The notes under the pieces are model-generated. The model made no database searches and was not told the origin of the DNA. It saw only the letters and a program-made list of their open reading frames with translations. The position numbers were made by a program, and so were the translations under genes. Below, piece by piece: positions 56,145 through 64,000 of a stretch of 64,000 bases of DNA. Every line of letters begins with the position of its first letter. Position 1 is the first letter of the stretch. This stretch comes from Palsa-506 sp963709075 (GTDB lineage: Bacteria; Actinomycetota; Actinomycetes; Streptosporangiales; Streptosporangiaceae): assembly GCA_963709075.1 (NCBI GenBank), contig CAVPUY010000010.1, positions 248,001-312,000 on the forward strand. Reading direction: 5' to 3'.

Positions 56145-59100
56145 CCACCCGGTCCCCGTCATCGGCGGACCGCGGCTGGGAATTCTGGATCGACCGGGGT
56201 GGCACGTTCACCGACATAGTTGCGCGCCGGCCGGATGACACGCTCGCCGTCCACAAGCTGCTGTCCGAAGACCCGGGCCGGTACGCCGATCCCGCCGTCG
56301 CGGGCATCAGGCAGCTGCTCGGCGTGGCCGCAGGCGCCCGCATTCCAGCCGAACAGATCTCCGTGGTCCGCCTCGGCACCACAGTCGCGACCAATGCCCT
56401 GCTGGAACGCAAGGGCGAGCCGACTGTCCTTGTCATCACCCGCGGGTTCGCGGACGCGCTGCGGATCGCCTACCAGGACCGGCCACGGATCTTCGACCGG
56501 CAGATCGTCCGCCCGGAGATGGTGTACTCGCGGGTGATCGAGGCCACTGAGCGGATCGGGGCCGACGGCGACGTCGTCACCGCCCTGGACGAGGATGCCG
56601 TGACGGCCGGCCTCCTGGCCGCTTATGACGAGGGTCTCCGGTCGGTGGCGGTGGTGTGCATGCACGGCTACCGGTATCCGGCACACGAGGCCAGGATCGG
56701 CGAAATCGCCAGCCAGGCCGGGTTCACGCAGGTGTCACTGTCACATGCGACGAGCCAGCTGATGAAGCTGGTATCCCGTGGCGACACCACGCTGGTGGAC
56801 GCCTACCTCTCCCCTATCCTGGCCCGCTACGTGGATCAGGTCGCCACCGAGCTTGACGGCGTCCGGCTGCAGTTCATGCAGTCCAGCGGCGGCCTCACCG
56901 ACGCTCACCTGTTCCGGGGCAAGGACTCCATCCTGTCCGGGCCCGCTGGCGGCATCGTCGGCATGGCCCGCACGGCGCAGGCAGCGGGCTTCGCCAAGGT
57001 GATCGGGTTCGACATGGGCGGCACCTCGACCGATGTTTCCCATTACGCGGGCGAGTTCGAGCGGCAGTACGAGACGCAGGTCGCCGGGGTGCGGATGCGG
57101 GCGCCAATGCTGAGCATCCACACGGTCGCCGCTGGCGGCGGGTCAGTCCTGCACTTCGACGGCAGCCGGTACCGGGTCGGCCCGGACTCGGCCGGAGCGG
57201 ATCCCGGCCCGGCGGCCTACCGCCGCGGCGGCCCGCTCACGGTCACTGACGCCAACATCATGCTCGGCCGGATCCAGCCGGCGCACTTCCCGAGCGTGTT
57301 CGGCGGAAGCGGTGACATGCCCCTGGACGCCGGGATCGTGCGGGAGCAGTTCGCCGCGCTGGCGAGGCGGATCGGGGCGGTGACCGGCAGCCCATCGGTC
57401 TCTCCGGGATCCGCGGAGCCGGCCGGCCGGGCCAGCGTGTCCCCCGCGCCTGAGCAGGTCGCCGCCGGCTTCCTGGAGATCGCTGTGGCGAACATGGCGA
57501 ACGCGATCAAGAAGATCTCGGTGCAGCGCGGCTATGACGTGACCGAGTACGTGCTGGCGACGTTCGGCGGGGCAGGCGGCCAGCATGCCTGCGCGGTGGC
57601 TGACGCGCTCGGCGTCACCCGGGTGCTCATTCACCCGCTGGCCGGGGTGCTGTCTGCTTACGGTATGGGGCTGGCGGACGTGACGGCCATGCGCGAGACC
57701 GCGGTGGAGGCACCGCTCACTGCCCGGCTGCTCCAGGAACTGGACCGGGTGGCCGGCGGCCTGGAAGCCGACGCGCTCGCCGAGCTGGCTCAGCAGGGAA
57801 TCGGGCCCGGCCGCTCCCGGCCGGCCCGCCGGGCTCACCTGCGATATGACGGCACCGACACCGCGCTGGCGGTCCCGCTCGGCGGTGTGGCCGAGATGGT
57901 CGCCAGCTTCGAGCGGGCATACCGGCAGCATTTCTCGTTCCTCATGCGCGGCAAGACGATCCTCGTGGAGGCGGTGTCGGTCGAGCTCATCGCCGCGTCC
58001 GCGGTGCCAGCCGGGCAGCCGCTAGCCGGGCAGCCGCCAGCCGGGCAGCCGCCGGGCGGCGCGGGAGCCACCGTGGCGATGTACGTCGCGGGCGCTATGG
58101 CGGACGTGCCGCTGGTCCGCCGCCGGGACCTGCGGCCTGGCCAGCGGGTGGACGGGCCGGCGCTGATCGCGGAGGACTTCGCGACAACGGTGGCCGAGCC
58201 GGGCTGGCGAGCGGAGCTGACCGGGCTCGGCGACCTGCTGCTGACCCGCGTGGCGGCGCGGCCGGACCGGCGACTCGCCGGTACCACGGTAGATCCGGTG
58301 ATGCTAGAGATCTTCAACAACCTGTTCATGTCGGTGGCCGAGCAGATGGGGGTGCGGCTGCGCAGTACCGCGCACTCGGTCAACATCAAGGAGCGGCTGG
58401 ACTTCTCCTGTGCCATCTTCGACGCCACCGGGGGCCTCATCGCCAACGCCCCGCACATTCCCGTGCACCTGGGCTCGATGGGTGAGAGCATCAAGATCGT
58501 CGCGAGGCGTAATGCGGGCCGGATGCGGCCCGGTGACGTCTACGTGCTCAACGATCCCTACCACGGCGGGACGCATCTGCCGGATATCACCGTGGTCACC
58601 CCGGTGTTCGATGACGACGGCCGCGAGATTCTCTTCTACGTGGCATCCCGCGGCCATCACGCGGAGGTCGGGGGCATCACGCCGGGCTCGATGCCCGCGT
58701 TCAGCACCCGCATCGAGGATGAAGGGGTGCTCATCGACAACTGGCTGCTTGTGCGGGCCGGGGTGCTGCGGGAAGCCCAGACACTGGACTTGCTCCGCTC
58801 CGCTCCCTACCCGTCCCGCAACCCGGCAGTGAACCTGGCCGACCTGCGGGCGCAGATCGCCGCCAACGAGAAGGGAGTGCAGGAACTCCGCCGGATGGTC
58901 GCGCACTTCGGGCTGGAGGTGGTGCAGGCCTACATGGGGCACGTCCAGGACAACGCCGAGGAAGCGGTGCGCCGCGTCATCACCGCGCTGAGCGATGGCG
59001 AGTATGTCTACACGCTCGACAACGGTGCGGTAATCCGGGTCGCCGTCCGGGTTAATCGCGGGGCCCGCTCCGCGGAGGTCGATTTCACCGGTACCTCGGC

Positions 59101-59824
59101 GCAGCTGCCCGGCAACTTCAACGCGCCTTCGTCAGTGGCCATGGCGGCAGTGCTGTACGTGTTCCGCACCCTGGTGAACGATGACATCCCGCTCAACTCC
59201 GGCTGCCTCAAGCCGGTTCGCGTGATCATCCCGTCCGGGTGCATGCTCGCGCCGGGCTACCCGGCGGCGGTGGCGGCCGGCAACGTGGAGACCTCGCAGG
59301 CGATCACCGGGGCGCTGTACGCGGCACTGGGGGTGATGGCGGAGGGCTCAGGCACGATGAACAACGTCACCATCGGCAACGACCGCCACCAGTATTACGA
59401 GACGGTAGCCAGCGGATCGGGCGCTGGGCCGGGCTTCGCCGGTACTGATGTGGTGCAGACCCATATGACCAACTCCCGGCTCACCGATCCCGAGGTGCTG
59501 GAATGGCGTTATCCGGTCCGGCTGGAGCGGTACGCGATCCGGCACGGCAGCGGCGGGGCAGGACGCTGGCCAGGCGGCGCCGGCGGCCGTCGCGAGCTCC
59601 GCTTCCTTGAGCCGATGACCGTCACCACGCTGAGCGGCCACCGCCGCATCCCGCCCTACGGCATGGCGGGAGGGAAACCGGGCGCGCTCGGGCGGCACTG
59701 GGTCGAGCATGCCGATGGCACACTCGCCCCGATGCGCGGATGCGATTCCGTGGCCGTGGACGCCGGGGACATGTTCGTGATCGAAACGCCGGGCGGCGGC
59801 GGATACGGGTCGCCGGCTGAGTAA
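56141..59824 (+). CDS. 5-oxoprolinase / hydantoinase, fused HyuA-HyuB type
   Basis: 1227 residues, the length of full OPLAH-type enzymes, which open 5-oxoproline to glutamate with ATP. The HyuA half (about 1-690) has FWIDRGGTFTDIVARRPDD, LGTTVATNALLERKGEPTVL, GPAGGIVGMARTAQAAGF, GFDMGGTSTDVSHYAGEFE and TVAAGGGSVLHFDGSRYRVG. The HyuB half (about 700-1225) has NNLFMSVAEQMGVRLRSTAH, NIKERLDFSCAIFDATGGLI, GDVYVLNDPYHGGTHLPDIT and GGGGYGSP at the end. Between the halves lies a small PAGQPLAGQPPAGQPPGG repeat. N-methylhydantoin or hydantoin use cannot be excluded. The start overlaps the unknown gene. Confidence 0.9.
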   Translation: MTTRSPSSADRGWEFWIDRGGTFTDIVARRPDDTLAVHKLLSEDPGRYADPAVAGIRQLLGVAAGARIPAEQISVVRLGTTVATNALLERKGEPTVLVITRGFADALRIAYQDRPRIFDRQIVRPEMVYSRVIEATERIGADGDVVTALDEDAVTAGLLAAYDEGLRSVAVVCMHGYRYPAHEARIGEIASQAGFTQVSLSHATSQLMKLVSRGDTTLVDAYLSPILARYVDQVATELDGVRLQFMQSSGGLTDAHLFRGKDSILSGPAGGIVGMARTAQAAGFAKVIGFDMGGTSTDVSHYAGEFERQYETQVAGVRMRAPMLSIHTVAAGGGSVLHFDGSRYRVGPDSAGADPGPAAYRRGGPLTVTDANIMLGRIQPAHFPSVFGGSGDMPLDAGIVREQFAALARRIGAVTGSPSVSPGSAEPAGRASVSPAPEQVAAGFLEIAVANMANAIKKISVQRGYDVTEYVLATFGGAGGQHACAVADALGVTRVLIHPLAGVLSAYGMGLADVTAMRETAVEAPLTARLLQELDRVAGGLEADALAELAQQGIGPGRSRPARRAHLRYDGTDTALAVPLGGVAEMVASFERAYRQHFSFLMRGKTILVEAVSVELIAASAVPAGQPLAGQPPAGQPPGGAGATVAMYVAGAMADVPLVRRRDLRPGQRVDGPALIAEDFATTVAEPGWRAELTGLGDLLLTRVAARPDRRLAGTTVDPVMLEIFNNLFMSVAEQMGVRLRSTAHSVNIKERLDFSCAIFDATGGLIANAPHIPVHLGSMGESIKIVARRNAGRMRPGDVYVLNDPYHGGTHLPDITVVTPVFDDDGREILFYVASRGHHAEVGGITPGSMPAFSTRIEDEGVLIDNWLLVRAGVLREAQTLDLLRSAPYPSRNPAVNLADLRAQIAANEKGVQELRRMVAHFGLEVVQAYMGHVQDNAEEAVRRVITALSDGEYVYTLDNGAVIRVAVRVNRGARSAEVDFTGTSAQLPGNFNAPSSVAMAAVLYVFRTLVNDDIPLNSGCLKPVRVIIPSGCMLAPGYPAAVAAGNVETSQAITGALYAALGVMAEGSGTMNNVTIGNDRHQYYETVASGSGAGPGFAGTDVVQTHMTNSRLTDPEVLEWRYPVRLERYAIRHGSGGAGRWPGGAGGRRELRFLEPMTVTTLSGHRRIPPYGMAGGKPGALGRHWVEHADGTLAPMRGCDSVAVDAGDMFVIETPGGGGYGSPAE

Positions 59825-59889
59825 CGGCCGGTCACCGGGCTGCTCACCGCGAGCGCTCGACGGAAGGGAACTGGCGCCGGCGGCTCAGC

Positions 59890-62343
59890 TCAGTCGCTCA
59901 CTTCCTGGTAGGCGGCGGCCAGGTCGGCGGCGGCCACCGTGGTCAGGTCCGCGGCGCTCGCTGCATCGCCCAGGTGGGCTACCCGGAGGTCCCTGGCAGC
60001 GCAGGCGCGCTCGAACAGCGACCTGGCGAACCTGCCGTTGCCCAGCTCGTCGATGCGCCCCTCGGCACAGGCCCGGCTGAAGATCTGGTCGAGCACGGGC
60101 AGCGCGTCGTCGGCGAAGCTGTCCCCCGCCTGCTGCGCGATCACCTCGGCGATCCTGACAAGTTCGGTCGGTGAGTAGCTGGGGAAGCCGATCCGCACGC
60201 TGAACCGCGACGCCAGGCCGGGGTTGCTGCGCAGGAACCGGTCCATGTCCGGCGTGTACCCGGCCAGCACGATCACCAGCCGGTCGCGGTCATCCTCGGC
60301 CCGCTTGAGCAGGGTCTGTACCGCCTCCGAGCCGAACGCGTCACCGCCCGAATAGCCGTCGTTGTACAGCGAGTAGGCCTCGTCGATGAACAGCACGGCA
60401 CCGAGCGCGGAATCCACCAGCTTGTTCGTCTTGATGGCGGTAGAGCCCAGGTGCTCGCCGACCAGGTCGGCGCGGTGCGCCTCGACCACGCTGGGGCGGA
60501 CAAGCAGCCCGAGCGCGGCGAAGATCCGGCCCAGGATGCGGGCGACCGTGGTCTTCCCCGTGCCCGGCGGCCCGGTGAAGACGAAATGCCTGGCCGGCGG
60601 CTGGCTGGCCAGGCCCTGCCGGTCGCGGAGCCGGGCCACCTTCAGCTGGGCGGTGATCTCGTGCACCTGGCGCTTGACCGGCTCCAGGCCGATCAGCGCG
60701 TCCAGCTCGGCCAGCGCGCTCTCCAGCGAGGGCGTCTCGCTGTAGCCGCGGAACCTGCTGGTCAGTTCGGTGAACGCGCGCTCGAGATCGGCCCCCCGGA
60801 TAGTCACGAGGTCGGCGGAGGAGGGTTCGTCCTGCGTGCCCATCACCCGCACGTCCCTCGCCTGGCCCGCTTTCTCCAGCAGGCTGCGGACGAACCGGCC
60901 ATTACCGAGATCGTCCGCCAGCCTGCGCCGGCCCACATCCTCGAACATCCGCCAGAGCACCGGCCGCGCGTCGGGATCCAGCAGCTCGCCGCGGCGCTCC
61001 AGCGCGGCGTCGGCCAGCGCGAGCAGTTCGGCGGGCTGGTAGCCGGGAAACTTGACCCTGATCGCGAACCTGGAGGTCAGGCCGGGGTTCGTGGTGAGGA
61101 AGCTCTCCATCTGCTTCTCATAGCCAGCCAGGATGATGATCAGGTCGTCCCGGTCATCCTCGGCGCGCTTGAGCAGCGTCTGGACGGCCTCGTTGCCGAA
61201 CCGGTCACCCTGCCCGTCGCCCTCGTTGACCAGGCTGTACGCCTCGTCGATGAACAGCACCCCGCCCAGCGCCGAGTCGATCAGCTCGTTCGTCTTGATG
61301 GCGGTCGCGCCCAGGTACTCCCCGACCAGGTCAGCGCGGTGTGCCTCCACCACGGCGGGCGTCTCGAGCAGCCCGAACGCGTAGAAGATCTTCGCGATGA
61401 TCCTGGCCACGGCAGTCTTCCCGGTGCCCGGCGGGCCGAGGAAGACAAAATGCTGCATCGGCTTCTCGGCCCCGAACCCAGCCAGTGCTCGCCTGCGGGC
61501 AGCTTCGATTGACGCGGCGATCGAGCGGACCTGGTCCTTGACCGCGGTCAGCCCGATCATGGCGTCGAGCTCGGCCATGGCCTCGTCGACCGTGATCTCC
61601 GGCGCCTGGTCGGCGGCCGGCCGGTCGCGCGCGCCGGGTGGCGGCTGGCTACGGGAGCCGTCAGCGGGATGGCCGGCCCGGACCAGGTCACCGGCCAGCG
61701 CCACCCGGCTGTCCGTGGCCGGCGGCCCCGCGGTGCGGCCATCCCGCGGCGGCCTGGTGGCCGGCCAGGCGTGCGGCGCGGCGAGCGCGCCGCCGCGGGC
61801 CTGCTGGCGGCCGAGCCCCCTGGCGTCCTGCAGCGACCTGGTCAGCCGCCAGCCGAGCACCACGAAGGCAAGCAGCCAGGCGAGCGCGGGCCCGATCAGC
61901 GGCTCGTTGGTGGCGATATGCCAGGCGAGTATGCCGACCGGCAGCGCCCAGAGCAGCGTCCACGCGACCGTGCGGCATGGCACGAACCAGCGGCCGATGG
62001 ATCCGGCATGTGCCGCCGCCACCACCGCGAACGGCAGCACAAGCAGCCCGACAAGCCAGGGTTGCTGGCCGCCGGACAGGCCGGTGATTATGGCCACGCC
62101 CCATACGGCCACTGACAGCGAGGCCACCACCCCACGGCGGCCCGAGAACACGGCAAAGGGGGCATAGGCCAGCGCGGCAACCAGCACGACCGACAGCACG
62201 ACGGGGAAGAAGATGACGAGAACGCCGATCAGAACGATCTTGACGACGGGCGGAGCGGCTGACAGCATTCGGCGAATGCGGGCAATCCCGTCCTGCGCCG
62301 TCCGCCAGCCGGGCAGGGACGGGGACCCCTCTGATGGCCGCAT
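59890..62343 (-). CDS. Membrane-anchored double AAA+ ATPase, CbxX/CfqX type
   Basis: An 817-residue protein from ATG 62343, which has GAGGGA about 6 nt upstream. Residues ~30-165 hold four to six hydrophobic segments (PVVKIVLIGVLVIFFPVVLS, LVAALAYAPFAVF and others). A Pro-rich linker precedes two CbxX-like AAA modules. Each has Walker A (GPPGTGKTA; GPPGTGKTT), Walker B LFIDEAYSL, the AVQTLLKRAEDDRD helix, LAGY and NPGLxSRF Arg-finger segments, and the C-terminal helical lid with LGNGRF. CbxX proteins remodel partners (Rubisco activase, EccA of type VII secretion). An N-terminal membrane domain is unusual for this group. Substrate unknown. Divergent from the amidohydrolase. Confidence 0.87.
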   Translation of the reverse strand: MRPSEGSPSLPGWRTAQDGIARIRRMLSAAPPVVKIVLIGVLVIFFPVVLSVVLVAALAYAPFAVFSGRRGVVASLSVAVWGVAIITGLSGGQQPWLVGLLVLPFAVVAAAHAGSIGRWFVPCRTVAWTLLWALPVGILAWHIATNEPLIGPALAWLLAFVVLGWRLTRSLQDARGLGRQQARGGALAAPHAWPATRPPRDGRTAGPPATDSRVALAGDLVRAGHPADGSRSQPPPGARDRPAADQAPEITVDEAMAELDAMIGLTAVKDQVRSIAASIEAARRRALAGFGAEKPMQHFVFLGPPGTGKTAVARIIAKIFYAFGLLETPAVVEAHRADLVGEYLGATAIKTNELIDSALGGVLFIDEAYSLVNEGDGQGDRFGNEAVQTLLKRAEDDRDDLIIILAGYEKQMESFLTTNPGLTSRFAIRVKFPGYQPAELLALADAALERRGELLDPDARPVLWRMFEDVGRRRLADDLGNGRFVRSLLEKAGQARDVRVMGTQDEPSSADLVTIRGADLERAFTELTSRFRGYSETPSLESALAELDALIGLEPVKRQVHEITAQLKVARLRDRQGLASQPPARHFVFTGPPGTGKTTVARILGRIFAALGLLVRPSVVEAHRADLVGEHLGSTAIKTNKLVDSALGAVLFIDEAYSLYNDGYSGGDAFGSEAVQTLLKRAEDDRDRLVIVLAGYTPDMDRFLRSNPGLASRFSVRIGFPSYSPTELVRIAEVIAQQAGDSFADDALPVLDQIFSRACAEGRIDELGNGRFARSLFERACAARDLRVAHLGDAASAADLTTVAAADLAAAYQEVSD

Positions 62344-62580
62344 CTCGCTCCCTCGCACTGAGACCTGTATAGCGCATCACCGACTGCATACGAAGGCGCA
62401 CATTCAGATAACCGCAGAGAAATTGGCTTCGCAGGCCTGGTCCGGGGCCAACCTGAGCCACCGGAATGCCGCCATTACGCGGGGCCCGGACCGCCGCCCG
62501 GCGCCCCGGCATCGGGCGCGGGCTGCGCCGGACCGGGCCCGGCGCTGGTCTCGGGCCGCCGAGGAAACCCAGGAGTGAAC

Positions 62581-63826
62581 ATGGACAGGATCCAGGCGCT
62601 GCTGCTCATCCCGGGCGCCGGCGAGCCAGTCGCCGATGGCGTGGTTGTGCTCGACGGCCCGCGGATCAGCTACGCGGGGCCCGCGGCGGGCGCGCCGGAC
62701 ACCCAAGGTGCCGACGTGCACGAAGCGGCGGTCGTCATGCCCGGCATGTGGGATTGTCACGGCCATTTTCTCGGCTCCCGTGTCTTTGACCTGGGGAAAA
62801 TGCCGCTGGAGCCGCTGGCGCTTCGCGCCGTGCGCAGCGCGCGGGACCTGCGGGCGGCCCTCGATGCCGGAATCACCTCGGTGCGCGAGGTCGGCGGCCT
62901 AGGCGTTGACCTGGCCCGGGTGGTCGGCGAGGGGGTGCTGGACGGCCCGGCCATCTACGCCGCCGGCGCGATCCTGAGCACCACCGGCGGCCATGCCGAC
63001 CTGCACTCCTACCCGCTGCCATGGATGGAGGACTTCGCTCTGCGGGACGGCGTGCTGCGGCTTGCCGACGGCCTGGACGGCTGCATGCGCGCGGTCAGGG
63101 AGCAGTTGCGGCGTAACGCCAAGGTGATCAAGATCTGCGCGTCCGGCGGCGTGCTGTCCGAGGTCGACCATCCGATCCACCAGCAGTTCACGAACCCGGA
63201 ACTGCGCGCGATCGTCGAGGTAGCAGGGCTAGCCGAGCGGGTGGTCGCCGCGCACTGCCACGGCAAGCCGGGAATCATCGCCGCGCTCGAAGCCGGCGCA
63301 CGGACCATCGAGCACGGTACCTACCTCGACGAGGAGTGCTGCGACGCGATGCGGGAGACCGGTGCCATCCTGGTGCCCACCCGGACGATCATCGAGGACA
63401 TCCTGGCCAACCTGCACGTCCGTGCCGGAGTACGCCGCCACCAAACTCGTCGCCATTGCCGACGTGCATGCCCAGGCGGTGGCCATGGCGCTGGAGCGCG
63501 GCGTCACCATCGCGATGGGCACGGACATCGGCCTCACCGGCAGCGACCTGCCCAACTCGTGGGGCAAGAACGGTGCCGAGCTAACGCATCTCGTCACGCT
63601 TGGCATGACGCCGCTGCAGGCGATCGAGGCAGCTACCGCCACCGCGCCGCTGACCCTGGGGCCGCAGGCGCCGCGCAGCGGCCGCCTTGCGGCTGGTTAC
63701 GACGCTGACGTGATCACGCTCGCCGCCGATCCGGTCGCCGACATCGCCGTGCTGGCGGATCCCGCTCAGGTGACCGGGGTCTGGGCAGCTGGCCGCCAGG
63801 TCAAGGGCGCACCGCCGGCCGGGTAG
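62581..63826 (+). CDS. Amidohydrolase-superfamily protein (imidazolonepropionase-like), frameshifted
   Basis: A metal-dependent hydrolase of about 414 residues. ATG 62581 is preceded by AGGAG at 5 nt. MPGMWDCHGHFLGS gives the HxH pair, KVIKICASGGVLSEVDHPIH the bridging Lys region, VVAAHCHGKPG a His, TIEHGTYLDEEC a His, and ITIAMGTDIGLTGSDLPNSW the Asp. A shift near 63417-63425 moves the last ~135 residues (VPEYAATKLVAIADVHAQAV onward) to another frame ending at 63826. It fits the Xaa-Pro dipeptidase/imidazolonepropionase-like group. Substrate unknown. Confidence 0.82.
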
Positions 63827-64000
63827 CCGGCGCGGCCAGGCCGGGCCGCCTGGCACGGCCCCGGAGCAGAGCCTGCACCCGTACCCGGACCCGAACCCGG
63901 ACCACTCGAACCCGCAGCCCCAGCCTTGTCGTTTCACCGCGTATTTCTGTGTCGAGATACGGCTAATCGGTCGTCATTTCCCGGCATGCCCCGGCCGGCT

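Overview
The window is GC-rich (roughly 70% by eye), densely packed actinobacterial chromosome. Gene content supports this: a cytochrome bcc-aa3 respiratory chain (QcrCAB with CtaC/D/E/F), an F420-type luciferase-like oxidoreductase, a PimB'-like glycosyltransferase, an AdoK-like adenosine kinase, an HrdB/SigA principal sigma factor, and PspA with the actinobacterial partners PspAA and PspAB. Many starts are GTG or TTG. From memory, gene order around 10.6-31.2 kb follows the Mycobacterium tuberculosis Rv2185c-Rv2204c block, and the ParE/DUF7455/HrdB cluster resembles the Streptomyces hrdB region. A filamentous or soil actinomycete (Streptosporangiales-like) is plausible, but the species cannot be named from sequence alone.

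Layout. 0-6 kb: DAHP synthase (cut by the window start), LLM oxidoreductase, ThiI, phosphofructokinase and glycerol kinase. 5.7-9.6 kb: a solitary AbiEi/endonuclease-like gene next to a perfect 46-bp palindrome, a PlsC acyltransferase, an esterase and a small membrane protein. 9.7-19.9 kb: glucokinase, DUF5304, SRPBCC protein, phosphoesterase, FadD15-like ligase, PimB'-like GT, an NlpC/P60 hydrolase behind a c-di-AMP (ydaO) riboswitch, a DEDDh exonuclease, an AsnC-type protein and TrpD. 19.9-31.2 kb: degenerate receiver, ctaE-qcrCAB convergent with ctaC-ctaD-ctaF, TusA-like protein, CtaG-like protein, AdoK and ErpA. 31.4-35.5 kb: the PspAB/HtpX/PspAA/PspA stress module and DUF3043. 35.5-40.7 kb: aldo/keto reductase, CobU, a PfkB kinase, a methyltransferase and an SDR. 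40.7-47 kb: ParC, amidohydrolase, ParE. 47.2-53.7 kb: DUF7455, a second AbiEi/endonuclease-like gene bracketed by palindromes, the principal sigma factor and a PAS-GAF-PP2C phosphatase. 54.4-63.8 kb: an unknown gene overlapping a fused 5-oxoprolinase, a membrane-anchored double-AAA ATPase and an amidohydrolase.

The most unusual signal is the pairing of two paralogous AbiEi-HTH plus DUF559-like nuclease genes with large palindromes. The second gene has a copy of one 56-bp palindrome on each side. These two copies show a compensatory base-pair change. A third copy with identical arms, in the opposite orientation, sits alone in the psp operon. An iteron-like array of 22-bp dyad units lies in the gene's promoter region. 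The arrangement resembles a REP/RAYT 'REPtron' but with a different protein.

Caution: about fifteen genes, including the housekeeping genes parE, thiI and fadD, carry single-base frameshifts. Several shifts come in compensating pairs. This pattern points to residual sequencing or assembly indels rather than mass pseudogenisation. For those genes I give the span of the reconstructed gene and the approximate shift positions.
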